Shown here: positions 20,185-31,224 of the stretch, piece by piece
Layout: each line of letters begins with the position of its first letter
Numbering within the stretch: the stretch's first letter is position 1
NCBI GenBank assembly: GCA_023630585.1
Contig: CM042542.1
Coordinates: forward strand, 21,525,511 to 21,589,510
DNA: 64,000 bases
Source of the DNA: Cranoglanis bouderius
Taxonomy: Eukaryota; Chordata; Actinopteri; Siluriformes; Cranoglanididae
Direction: 5' to 3'
The notes under the pieces: model-generated
The model's input: only the letters and a program-made list of their open reading frames with translations
Database searches by the model: none
What the model was told of the DNA's origin: nothing
Position numbers and translations under genes: made by a program

Positions 20185-20480
20185 CTAGCCATCCACGGCC
20201 AGCTCGGGGGTCGATGGTGAATCCAATAATACGGATATTACATCTCCTGTTCCTATCTTCGTAATCCGCTAGCTTAAGCTCCAGTGACTGTAGGGTTTGT
20301 TCGTGTCTGCTAAGAGCACTGGAGCTGCTCTTCACCCCCGACTCTAGCTTGTTGGGGTTTGAGTTTATTGAGTTGATGCTCGTTGTTAGCGTGTCTAGCT
20401 TCACTTGTATAGCGTTTAGCTTAGCATCCGTGTCCCCTCCCATCTGCTGTATCTGAGCGAGGCGTGGTTTGAGGTAGTCA
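20185..20480 (-). pseudogene. L1-type ORF1 fragment (coiled coil)
   Basis: The minus-strand frame has a heptad-like coiled coil ('IQVKLDTLTTSINSINSN...LEL') followed by 'DYEDRNRRCNIRIIGF', the conserved junction between coiled coil and RNA-recognition domain in vertebrate L1 ORF1 proteins. Only this junction is present. Confidence 0.75.
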
Positions 20481-20770
20481 ATGTGTTTGGAGGAGAAACT
20501 AAAAGTTGATAGACTGAGCACACATTGTCTAATCAAAGTACAAATGACACAAAAGGACAGATGACAGAACTGTAAGTTTAGTGTTTTTTAGAAGAGTTAC
20601 AGCTTTTAAAATAAAAGCTAAAACAGCTCTTTTACAGCAGTTAAAAGAGTTACAGCTTTTCTGTTTACCGTGTTTGTTATTCAGAGGAAACGCAGCATGA
20701 ACCCAGTCGAGCATCACGCACTTAAACCACTAAACATTATAAACCACTCATGAAGCTCCACATCTACTTT

Positions 20771-20774
<4 letters not shown>

Positions 20775-20808
<34 letters not shown>
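20775..20808. repeat. (GT)n microsatellite
   Basis: GT run directly against the donor of the duplicated LRR exon. Confidence 0.9.
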
Positions 20809-20810
<2 letters not shown>

Positions 20811-21143
20811 CTCAGTATCTCCAGTGTACAGTGTGGATTCTCCAGTCCAGCAGAGAGCAGCTTCACTCCTGAATCCTGCAGGTTATTGTTCCTCAGGTCC
20901 AGTTCTCTCAGTCTGGAGGAGTTTGAGCTGAGAACTGAGGACAGAACTCTACAGCTTTCCTCTGTCAGATCACACTCACACAGACTGGAAGAGAAATGAT
21001 GAAATATCAGAAGTCTGATCTCAAACACACAAACACAGCCATAATCCAGCTAAAGTTGATGATGTAACAGAAATGTGAGTGTGTTTCTCTCACACACAGA
21101 AATCAGAGGACAGGACGCCACATCAGCACATTTACAGGAGCAG
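20807..21143 (-). repeat. 337-bp direct duplicate, copy 2
   Basis: Partner of 15911-16247, about 4.9 kb away in the same orientation. Confidence 0.9.
20811..20984 (-). CDS. NLR leucine-rich-repeat exon (copy 2 of the duplicated exon)
   Basis: No base differs by eye from the exon at 15915-16088, including acceptor and donor. Splicing this exon to the one at 16088 would make an AGT codon and stay in frame, so it can act as an additional LRR unit of the same minus-strand gene. No further upstream exon (NACHT, FISNA) is visible before the Tx1 LINEs at 21.6-32.7 kb or beyond, so the rest of the gene lies outside the window or is lost. Confidence 0.85.
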
Positions 21144-21419
21144 TGACTCTTTCTGCATTTTATTACAGAAAATAAAGAATTATACAACTCTACACTACCA
21201 GTTAATAACATGCAGGGCGGCTCGTATCAGTGCACTAGCAGGGCTAATAATAATAATAATAAAAATATATATAATAAATATTTGCAGTTAATAAATGTTT
21301 TAAAGAGGATTGTTTTGGATTTTTTTGTGATGAAAAATCACAGGGGAATACAGGGCAGTGTACAAGAATGACAGAAATGTGACCACAGTGAGACAGGAAA
21401 CATCAACTACATGTAGAAA

Positions 21420-21420
<1 letters not shown>

Positions 21421-21503
<83 letters not shown>
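21421..21503. repeat. (CA)n microsatellite
   Basis: Long, pure CA run of about 80 bases beside the 3' side of the first Tx1 LINE. Confidence 0.95.
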
Positions 21504-21508
<5 letters not shown>

Positions 21509-21521
21509 ATTCTCCTGTTTG

Positions 21522-21523
21522 GA

Positions 21524-21561
<38 letters not shown>
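21522..21561. repeat. (GA)n microsatellite at the 3' border of Tx1 LINE A
   Basis: Pure GA run followed directly by 15 T, which on the minus strand is the poly(A) end of the LINE. A (GA)n also lies at the 5' border (27026-27110). Confidence 0.95.
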
Positions 21562-21563
<2 letters not shown>

Positions 21564-21671
21564 TTTTTTTTTTTTTTGAGATTTCAATACCTCTTTATTT
21601 ATTCAAATTATGTAAAACACAAAATCTCTGTACTCAAACCAGAGATAGATTTAAAAAAGAGAAATAAAGAT

Positions 21672-24600
21672 TTAAATCAGCACAGTCCCAAAAAAAAGAA
21701 CATTCTCTACAACCGAACATAAAATGTTTTTAAAACACCATATATTTGTGAACTCCTCTACATTATTTGTAGTTCTATAAAAATCAAAATCAACTTTTAG
21801 TCTGGCTTTCATCATTCTAACAAAAACAGTGTTTACATCAAAATCTAAGGAGTTTTCTATTTTATTTCTTCTGCTGAGGTAAATAGCCATTTTTGCTTGA
21901 CCTAATACAAAATTAAATAGCTGACATTTCACTCTGCATTTCTGACTGTATCTAAAACCAAGAATAAACACCTGCTTGGAAAATTTTTCTCCAAACATCA
22001 TAAACATTTGTTGTAACAGCTGAAAAAAAGAACGTAGTCTGTCACACTCCAAAAAGCAGTGATACACTGTTTCTCTCTGCAAACAAAAAGGACAATTATC
22101 ACTTACATTGGGATTAATAACAGAAATGAAAGCATTAACAGCCACAATACCATGTAGGATTCTCCACTGCAAATCTCCAACCCTTTTTGTCAACGGTGGT
22201 TTGTATAAAGCTCTCCACTCAGGTCTGACCTCAGTATCAAGCCCTAGATGAGCTCTCCAAGGAGTGTCAGCCTTACCATTTAATTTACCTTTGTTTAGAA
22301 TTTTAACAAACAGTTTATACATGATTTTTCCTCCCATGACATCCAACCTGTTTGTGAGAGTCTCTCTGGACTCTAACAGTTGACCAGTGCATTCTCTAAA
22401 ATCAGGAAAGATAGTCAATTTAGGAAAAGAATCATCAATACTTGGTCGACGGCGTCCGTTACAGTAATCATTTAACAAAGAGAGTTCAGTCTTTGTGAGT
22501 TCACTCTTCCAAGTGTTGAGCAGTCGACTTATGACCCTGGTAGATCTAACTCCTACCTGAGAGGCTAGACTTGCAGTGTCGGTCAATTTAGGTCCACATC
22601 GATCCACCACCTGTCCCAGTGTGACGATCCCAGCCGAACAGAATGACTGCATCACAGAGGGTCCTGCTATATGCTCTACATTGAAGCGGGTCCCATGCAC
22701 TACTGGCTCTTTCAACAGCCCTGATAGGGACTCACAGCTTGTTGCTCTTTGTTTATGGAACATCCCCCACACAGTGAACAGTCCTTGGTAGAACTTTGGG
22801 AGATTGTACAGTTTATGAGCACTCAAGTCCATCAGAAACAAAGGCTCAAAAAGACCCAAATTTCGTCCTCGGGTCAGTATGGTTCGGGCTAAGGGTCTCC
22901 AGACAAGGTCTATGGGCCCAACCAAGAGCCTCTGAATGAACTGGAGTCGGAAAGTAGCACCCCTGCTGGTGAGATGAGACCCTGCCCTCCTTCCTCTTTT
23001 GGTAAGAACAGTACGCTCTGTGGGATCCAATGCAGACGGTCCCAGAAAAAGTCCACCAACACCGCCTGTATCCTGCCCAGCAGTTGTGCAGGTGGGTCTA
23101 CACATGATAAGCGGTGCCACAGCATACATGACACCAAGTTGTTGATCACTAGTGTACGACCCCTAAAAGACATGTGTGGTAAGATCCATTTCCATTTCCT
23201 AAGACGTCCTTCAACTTTTTCTAGAACATTGTCCCAGTTTTTACACACAAAAGTATCATTACCAAGATACACACCAAGATATTTGAAGCCACCCTTGTTC
23301 CAAATTAACCCGGCAGGTAAAACGAGTTTCTTACTTAACTCATCACTGATTGTTACTGCTTCACTTTTTCCCCAGTTAGTCTTAGCAGAGGACAATAAAC
23401 CAAAGTCATTAATATTTTCTACAAGGGTGTCAATATCTTCCTGTTTCTTGACAATGACAACAACATCGTCGGCATAAGCAGATAGTTTAAAAACTGTCTC
23501 ACATCCAGGAAGGCGTACACCCGAAAGAGACTGTCTTAATTTATGTAGGAGAGGCTCTATGGCCAGGGAGTACAACATGCCAGATAATGAGCAGCCTTGT
23601 CTGACTCCCCTCTGAACCTTAAAGGGAGCACTTAAACCACCGTTGATCTTTAAAATACTCTCAATGTCGCTGTACAGGACTCGGATCATTTTTATAAAAC
23701 CAGAGCTGAACCCAAAAGCTTCTAGTGTTTGCCACAAATACTGATGTTCAACTCTGTCAAAAGCCTTTTCTTGATCTATAGAAATCAGACAAATTTCACA
23801 GCCTAATGAATTGGAGAGGTCCAAAACATCACAAATTAAGATAATGTTGTCAGATATCAACCTATTGGGTATACAGTAAGTCTGGTCAACATGAATGGAA
23901 TGCTCCATCACTTTTCTCAGCCTCATGGCCAACACCTTTGACAAAAGTTTGTAATCAGTGCAGAGCAGAGCCACTGGCTGCCAGTTTTTGATCTCTTGTA
24001 AATCTCCCTTTTTAGGGAGAAGAGTGAGGATTGCTCACTCAATGCCTGGAGCTTTGCCACTCTCTAGGCTCTGTAATGCAGATTGTAGCTCATCAGCAGA
24101 GATTTGTGTTTCCATCTCTGCATTAGCCTCTTCGGATACCTTGGGTAAGTCCTCATAGAAGGCCTGTGCCACTTCTGGTCTCTCTTGGAACTCCTTCTTG
24201 AAGAGCTTCTCGTAGAAAGCGACTGCACATTTGCGGATCTCCTCAGACTCCTGCAGGGGTTGCCCGGTGCTGGACCGCAGAGAGTGCATAAGTCTCCTTT
24301 GTCCATTCCTGCGTTCAAGGCCGAAAAAAAAGTGAGAGGGTGCATCCATTTTTGCGATATTTTGATAACGAGAGCGGACCAGAGCTCCTTGAGCAGAAAA
24401 ACCCAGCAGGTTAGATAGAGCTGACTTTTTTCTTTTGAGAACTTTAAAATGTTCTCTGTCTCTTGTGGAGTCTGCTAAATCTTGCAGCTTCATTATTTCA
24501 CTCTCCAAAGCTTTCATAGATCTAGTCATGTCTCTTGTGACATTGAGAGTATACTGTAGGCACAGCTGTTTGATCTTGCTCTTCCCTATATCCCACCACT

Positions 24601-25540
24601 GTTGTAAAGAAGTATATTCAGATTTTGTCTTTGTATAACCATCCCAGAAATATCTGAAAGCTTCTTTAAAAACATTATCAGAAAGCAGGGTTGCATTAAA
24701 ATGCCAGTAGGCACTATTGCATTTCACATCTTTAACAAAGATAGAAACTTGTACAAGGGAATGATCTGAAACACCAACTGGGTGTATTAAGCAACTTTTA
24801 AGTACGTTACTCTGATGTTTGAAGCAGTAGAATCTGTCAAGCCTAGCCAAAGATAAAGAATTGTCTTTTATATGAGTCCAGGTATATTGACGTTGAGTAG
24901 AGTGAAAAAGCCTCCAAACATCACATAGATCATTCGCCTCAATTAGTTTCACAAGACATTTCTTGCTGGCTCCATGAGGTTCTGGGTGATTTCTATCTAA
25001 AGTTGCATTAGCAGTGCAATTAAAATCACCACCCAGAAACATGTATCCATCATCACTGCAGTTACTGATTACAGTGTTTAGAGTGTTTAAAAAGACCACC
25101 CTTTCTGTGCCTACAGTTGGAGCGTATACATTAATGAAAGTCAGTTTCACATTTTCAAATATAGCTTGTATTTATAATAAGCGACCCTCAATAATTTCCT
25201 CAGGAACACAAGAAATGGGTAAAAAATCTCTAGAAAACAAAATACTAACTCCACCACTGTTACTGCTCTTATGACTGAGATAAATTTCCCCATCCCACTC
25301 CTTCTTCCATGCAGTTTCATTATCAGCTGTACTGTGTGTTTCTTGTAAAAATATAACATTTAATTTCTTAGTTTTAAACAAACTGAAAAGGGAAGCTCTC
25401 TTCCCATCCTCTCTGGCACCGTTAATGTTTAATGAACCCAGCTTTATGTCACACATATTAAATGTAAAGCTGCAATTAAACAAAACAGAGATGTTAAGAC
25501 CAAAAAAGAATAAGAAAAGGGGGAGACACTTAACCATCAT
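21672..25540 (-). pseudogene. Tx1 LINE A ORF2 (endonuclease and reverse transcriptase), broken
   Basis: Endonuclease: 'SLNINGARED', 'VIFLQETHST', 'INVYAPT', 'GGDFNCTAN', 'RLDRFY', 'SDHSLV'. Reverse transcriptase: 'ISIDQEKAFDRVEHQYLW', 'GVRQGCSLSGML', 'LSAYADDVVVIV'. C-terminal Cys/His motif: 'CPFCLQRETVYHCFLECDRL'. Breaks by comparison with copy B: an in-frame TAA at 25172-25174 inside the endonuclease; a deletion of about 38 codons after 'GKAPGIE' that leaves a TGA at 24035; and a frameshift near 22970. The protein cannot be made whole from this copy. Confidence 0.88.
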
Positions 25541-26786
25541 TTGCTATTTGCTCTCTAACTTTTGGCACCAATTTTCTGAGACGAGAGATTTCTTTTTCAG
25601 TAAAGGTCGGTTGGCCGGTATGTTCTGTGTTTTTCATAAACATTCTAACTGAGTCAATGAACAGCTTTAAATCTGGAAAGTAATCATCAACTCTAACTGA
25701 TCTGGTGCCTTTTGTCCTTTGTAAAAAAGATTGGATTTTGGTGAAAGGGTAAACACTCTCCACATCCATCTGTGTGTCTCCACCTTCATCACTTTCACTC
25801 TCCTGTGTGTTTATCAAACTGTCCTCTGACTGAGATGGACAGATCATTGGATTTGTTCTTGACACTTTTGTAACTTGTTCAGTATTTGATTTGTTTTGTG
25901 GTTTTTTCCTCTTGGTTGACGATGTGGACAGATCAGCGTCCATTAAAACCTCTTCCTCGTTAACCAACACTGACTCCGCTACTCTTGTCGCAGTGTAACC
26001 AACATTTAAGTCCGTTTTTAAGTCATCTTGTGCTTTTTGATCACTCGCTAAGTTTTTTTTTTTTACCTCATTCTCCTGATCGCTATCATCTCGGTTTTCC
26101 TCCTGTGAAACCTGCAGGCTTCCCTGCGGTTCGTCCGGTAAAGCGGCTCCGCCTTCAGCTCCACCGGGCGCCGGTTCCGCTGCGTTAGCAGCCGGCCGGT
26201 TCTCACCTACTCTCTCCGGGCACGAGCGAATCACATGCCCTACAGTTCCGCACCCAAAACACTTCATCGTTTCCGATGTTGCGTGCACAGTATAATCAAA
26301 ATCATCAACTTTAAATTTTAACACTAAGTTCAATTCTTCGTCACTCTTTTTCAGAATCATTTGAACTTGTCTCCTAAAAGACATACCGTGTTTAAGGTGA
26401 GGAGACTTACAGCTGATGGGAATCATCTTTATCGGGGACACTAATTTTCCGTGTCTCGCCAGTTCTTTTTCCAGGAGCTCATTTTTTAGAAACGGGGGTA
26501 TATTCGAAATAATGACCTTTTTAACAGGGCTTACTAAGGACAACACTGATGTGTAGGTACCTTGGATCACTACTCCACTCACAAGTAGCTGATTTACTTT
26601 CTCCAGACTGTCTAGAAACATCACGACGGCACTATTCATTCTAGAAGCCGATTTAATACTCTCATATCCAACAAGCTCACCTACCGCTAGACTACAATCT
26701 TCAACCGAACACCCGCCAGGTGCAGACAGTTTAATTGCGTGTCGGCGTGTTAGTTTGTTCATGTTAAACTGTTCCCCAGCAGCCAT
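25530..26786 (-). CDS. Tx1 LINE A ORF1 (RNA-binding, zinc knuckle)
   Basis: 418 codons, open throughout. I chose the ATG at 26786 (MAAGEQFNMNKLTRR) because copy B starts at the equivalent place (MAFKNLTRRHG); an in-frame start further upstream would lie in 5' UTR. Residues about 10-170 form an RRM-like pair of segments ('VVMFLDSLEKVNQLL', 'VKKVIISNIPPFLKNELLE', 'HGKLVSPIKMIPI'). A CCHC knuckle follows ('CFGCGTVGHVIRSC'). The remainder is acidic and Ser-rich. ORF1 proteins coat the LINE RNA. The stop overlaps the ORF2 start (ATGATGGTTAA), which suggests coupled translation. Confidence 0.85.
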   Translation of the reverse strand: MAAGEQFNMNKLTRRHAIKLSAPGGCSVEDCSLAVGELVGYESIKSASRMNSAVVMFLDSLEKVNQLLVSGVVIQGTYTSVLSLVSPVKKVIISNIPPFLKNELLEKELARHGKLVSPIKMIPISCKSPHLKHGMSFRRQVQMILKKSDEELNLVLKFKVDDFDYTVHATSETMKCFGCGTVGHVIRSCPERVGENRPAANAAEPAPGGAEGGAALPDEPQGSLQVSQEENRDDSDQENEVKKKNLASDQKAQDDLKTDLNVGYTATRVAESVLVNEEEVLMDADLSTSSTKRKKPQNKSNTEQVTKVSRTNPMICPSQSEDSLINTQESESDEGGDTQMDVESVYPFTKIQSFLQRTKGTRSVRVDDYFPDLKLFIDSVRMFMKNTEHTGQPTFTEKEISRLRKLVPKVREQIANDG

Positions 26787-26944
26787 GCTGACCAGCCACG
26801 CCCACAGTCCCGCCTTCACACAACAAACAAACAAATCCCACCAAACACTGTTTCTGTAAACACCTCCACACACAGTAACACAGAAACAAGAATTTTAGAA
26901 AAAAGAATCAGAAAACTCGCAAGCTTCACCACGCTCACAGCAGC

Positions 26945-27022
26945 ACTCACCACACCCACTCCCAGCATGCACTCACCACACCCACTCCCAGCATGCACTC
27001 ACCACACCCACTCCCAGCATGC
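26945..27022 (-). repeat. Three identical 26-bp units in the 5' end of LINE A
   Basis: The unit 'actcaccacacccactccca'+'gcatgc' occurs three times in a row without a change. It lies exactly at the 5' end of the element, where L1-type LINEs carry promoter monomers. A promoter role is inferred. Confidence 0.9.
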
Positions 27023-27025
27023 ACC

Positions 27026-27110
27026 GAGAGAGAGAGAAACAGACAGAGAGAGAGAGAGAGAGAGAGAGAAACAGACAGACAGACAGACAGACAGACAGAG
27101 AGAGAGAGAG
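27026..27110. repeat. (GA)n / (GACA)n microsatellite between the two Tx1 LINEs
   Basis: GA runs interrupted by 'aaacagacag' and a (CAGA)n stretch. It is shared as border by the 5' end of copy A and the 3' end of copy B. Confidence 0.95.
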
Positions 27111-27276
27111 ACTTGACTTTTACAATCCTTTATTTACACCAGTCATATTATACAATACAGTGCAAATGACTTTGAAAATAAATTAATGGGTAGATGAATA
27201 AATATATAAATAATATTAATACCTATATGATTTAAAAACCGGCTTTGAGCCGGTTGAGCAGCACTTTGAAATGTTT

Positions 27277-30200
27277 TCAGTGTAAAAGAGTATTAAAAAC
27301 CAGTTCTCCTTCATCAGTAAAACAGATAATACTCTCATAGCACCATTTCAGTGTAAAAGTGCTCAGGTCATTCATTGATTTAAAGAAGTTAAAATCTACC
27401 TTAACCCGAGCTTTCACTAAAGCTCTGAATACAGAAGTGGGACTGATCACTCGTCTCTTCTCCACTTGGTTTTTACGAGTTATGTAGATTGCTATTTTTG
27501 CTTCTCCTACAATAAAATTGATCAGTTCCCACTTTTGTTTTTTTGCTTGTTGGTATCCTGCACCAAAAATAAAACGTATCTGTGACCATTTTTCACCAAA
27601 CAAATTAAAAACAGTTTTCAGCAGCTCAAACAGAGGGTTAAGTCTTTTACATTCTGTGTAACAATGAAAAACCGTTTCTGTTTCATTACAGAAGGGACAT
27701 GTGTTTAAAACATCAGGATTTAGTTTAGAGATTAAAACATTGACTCCCACAGCACCATGTCAAATTCTCCACTGTAGGTCACCGGCTCTTTTCCTAAGTG
27801 GCATTTTATAAAACACCCTCCATACCGGCTTAATGTCCTCTGAAATCCTGAGTTTCTTTCTCCACACTGTGTCCACCCGTCCGTTAAGTTTCCTTTTATT
27901 TATCACTTTCACACAGCTTTTATAAATTTCTTTCCCTTTTGCTTCGTAAATTGGTAAAACATGTCCTTTTTCTGTGTCGAGATGAATGCCCTCATATCCA
28001 TTTAGTTTGGGTAAAAGTTCAAGTTCTGGAAAGGGGTCACCTTTGTCTGGTGTTTCTGTTCCTTGCTGATATTCCTTAATCAGGTTCAGCTCCTCCACTG
28101 ACAGTCTGTTGATCCATCTTTCTATGATGTCCTCTGTATGCCGTAGTGACCTCAGGCCGAGTTCCTCTGCCACCGCTTTTACATCCTTAAACTCCGGTCC
28201 TGCGGTATCCACTAGTCTCCTGAGTGTTGTGAACTTATTTGATTGTGTGATTCGATCAATACCTGGAGAACTGTCCTTAATGTCCATTCGTCCTCCTCCC
28301 ACTAAAGGCTCTTCTAGGAGCCAGTACAGTGAGACAGCAGGGCCTTGAGATCCACATTCAAACAGAGACCATGTTTTAAAAATACTGCGATAAAAGTTGG
28401 ACATGTTGGAAACATTTAAAACAGTTGGGTTCATTACAAATAAGGTGCCATCGCAATCAAAATCATTAACTTTCTTCAATATAAAACTTGTAACATCTCC
28501 CCAAACCAGGGAATCAGAACTGATCAGGTACTTTTGTATGGTTTGAAACCGGAAGGCTGTGGTTCTGCTTTTGATGTCTACCAGTCCCTGACCGCCTTCT
28601 TCTTTGGGGAGAAAGAGAACGCTCTGCGGAACCCAGTGTAGTTTGTCCCACACAAAACTAACTAATAGAGCTTGTACCTTCTCAATTAACCCAGTAGGGA
28701 ACTCCAGGCAAGCTAAGCGATGCCATAGCATTGAGGCTACTAAGTTATTAGCCACTAGTACCCTCCCCTTGAGTGACATATTTGGTTTGAGCCATTCCCA
28801 TTTTTTTAGTTTGCCTTCTATTTTTTCCTTAACTCCTTCCCAGTTTTTCTTTTCTTCATTTAAGTAAATTCCCAGGTATTTAAATTCTCCTTTTTTCCAT
28901 TCTAACCCACCTGGTAATTTTGGCAAACCTTGTGACCAATTTCCTATTGCGATTGCTTCGCTCTTTTTCCAGTTGGTTTTGGAGGAAGAAACTAAACCAA
29001 AATCAAAGACCACCTTTTCTAAAATCTTGATCTCTGTTTGGTTTTGTACTAAAATCATGACATCATCAGCATAAGCAGATAAAACATGTGGAACATTAAA
29101 ACCAGGTACAATAAAACCATTTAAAGAGTCTCGTAGTCGATGTAAAAAAGGTTCAATCGCTAGAGTGTATAACATACCTGATAATGAACATCCTTGTCTT
29201 ATTCCCCTCTGTACTTTAAAAGGTGCACTTAACCCTCCGTTGATCTTGAGTACACTTTCAACATCCTGGTACATCACCTTCATCATCGCTATAAGACTGG
29301 GGCTGAGACCAAACGCCTCCAGAGTTTTCCAGAGGTACTGATGCTCAACCCTGTCAAAAGCTTTTTCTTGGTCCAGTGAAATCAGACCAAGATCGACTGC
29401 CAATGACCTAGAGATGTCCAAAATGTCCCGAATTAATGAGATATTGTCAATGATGGACCTATTGGGCACACAATATGTTTGGTCTTTTTGGATTATGGAG
29501 TCCATGATGTCTCTGAGACGGTTAGCCAGCGCTCTTGACATAATTTTATAGTCTGTGCATAGCAGTGACACTGGACGCCAGTTCCTAATGTCCTGAAGAT
29601 CTCCTTTTTTGGGGAGAAGTGTAATCACGGCTCTCCGGCTGCTCAGGGGTAGACACATTTCTCTGCAGCTTTCCTGAAGGACCGCCAGCAGATCTTCTCC
29701 CAGTTTTTTCCAGAAGAACCTGTAGAATTCCACTGGCAGGCCTTCGATTCCAGATGCTTTTCCTCCTGGCGTGGTGTTCAATGCAGCCTGCAGCTCCTCC
29801 AGAACCAGCAGACCTTCTAGTGCTGCGTTGTCCTCTGAGGAGACTTTTGGAAGTCCCTGGTAGAAGGTGTCTAACAGCTCCTTGTTGTCCCTGTGTTCAC
29901 TCCTGTACAGGTCTTGGTAAAAGTTCATGGCATACCGTCGGATCTCATTAGTGTGTGTTATGTCTTGTCCTTTTCCGGTGTGAAGTGTATGTATGAATCT
30001 GCTCTGTCCACTCTTTTTTTCCAGTCCAAAGAAGAACTTTGATGGAGCATCCATTTCGTTAGCTCCTTTGAATCTGGACCGGATGAGAGCACCTTGTGCT
30101 TTTGTACCCAATAAATCCGCCATTAATGCTTTTTTCACTTTGAGGTTCTCAACATGCCTTCTATCTCCTGTGGACTCAACCAAAGCCTGGAGTTCCACTA

Positions 30201-31209
30201 TTCTTATCTCCAGGTCACTTAATGACTTGGTAATGTCCCGTGTGATGTTGACCGTGTACTCACGACAGAGCTGCTGGATTAAAACCTTACCATGGTCCCA
30301 CCATTGTCTACAGGAGGAGAATAAACCCTTCTCATTTTTAAAACAGGTCCAAAAAGATCTAAAAGCCTCAGTAAAATTTGCATCGTCTAGTAAAGACACA
30401 TTAAAATGCCGGTACACACTTTTGGGCTTCAGATTTGCAATAAAAACTCTGCATGTGACTAGAGAATGATCAGAGAAGCAAACTGGTGTTATTAAGCTAG
30501 ATTTAAAAACATTAAAGTGATGTTTTAAACAGTAAAATCTGTCTAATCTAGCTAGAGAAATAAGACCATCTCTAAAATGTGTCCATGTGTACTGCCGTTC
30601 GGTTACATGTAGTCTTCTCCATACATCTACCAGATCATGAGTTTTTATGAGGTGTGTTAATGTATTCTTCGATGCTGCATGAGGTTCTATGTGGTTCCTG
30701 TCTATGGAGTCATTTTGTGTGCAGTTAAAATCTCCTCCAATAAACACATAATCGTTGGGGTCACAGCTGGTTAAAAGTTCACTTAGTTTGTTTAAAAATA
30801 AAACTCTTTCGGGACCTCTGGTTGGAGCATAAACATTAATTAGCGTCAGTTTGAAGCATTCATATTTTGCATTGATTAAAAGTAGTCTGCCAGCGATCAC
30901 TTCCTGGTTGGTGTAAGATTCAGGTAAGAAGTGTTTTGCAAACAGAACCCCCACTCCTGCGCTCACTGAGCTCTCGGAGCTCAACACTACTTCCCCTTCC
31001 CATTCTAAATTCCATTTACACTCACTGCCTTTGTCACTATGGCTTTCCTGCATGAACATTACATCTATTTGCTTTAATTTAACTAGATCATAAAGTTCTG
31101 CTCGTTTTCTTGCATCTCTTCCTCCCCTTATATTTAAGGAAGCAATGTTGAAATGAGTCATGAGAAAAAAGAAAAGAAAGAAAAATAAAGAGAGAGTAAT
31201 CATCATCAT
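27277..31209 (-). pseudogene. Tx1 LINE B ORF2, intact except one in-frame TGA
   Basis: 1,149 codons run to a TGA at 27760-27762. Beyond it the same frame continues about 160 codons to the natural end. Copy A has Leu at the stop position ('LQWRILHG' against 'LQWRI*HG'), so one or two base changes made it. Endonuclease (residues about 20-250): 'ASLNIRGGRD', 'FMQESHSDKG', 'INVYAPT', 'GGDFNCTQND', 'RLDRFY', 'FSDHSLV'. Reverse transcriptase (about 500-800): 'LPKKGDLQDIRNWRPVSLL', 'SLDQEKAFDRVEHQYLW', 'GIRQGCSLSGML' and 'YADDVMIL' near residue 715. After the stop: 'CPFCNETETVFHCYTECKRL', a Cys/His motif typical of Tx1 elements. The truncated product would keep both enzymatic domains. Confidence 0.9.
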
Positions 31210-31224
31210 TGCACAGGCTTTAGT

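Larger units (their letters stand above)
21562..27025 (-). mobile_element. Tx1-clade LINE, copy A (5.5 kb)
   Basis: A near full-length two-ORF LINE on the minus strand. The order from its 5' end is: three 26-bp repeats (26945-27022), ORF1 (26786-25530), ORF2 overlapping the ORF1 stop (start 25540, last frame ends 21672), a short 3' untranslated region and A15. ORF1 has a CCHC knuckle and ORF2 has an endonuclease, a reverse transcriptase and a C-terminal Cys/His motif, the architecture of Tx1-like L1 elements. Both borders lie in (GA)n, i.e. (TC)n on its own strand. Confidence 0.88.

Noticed and set aside
22974..23477. 167-codon plus-strand frame (also 29993-30469 and 28109-28867)
   Set aside because: Antisense shadows of the Tx1 ORF2 proteins, which have clear motifs on the minus strand.
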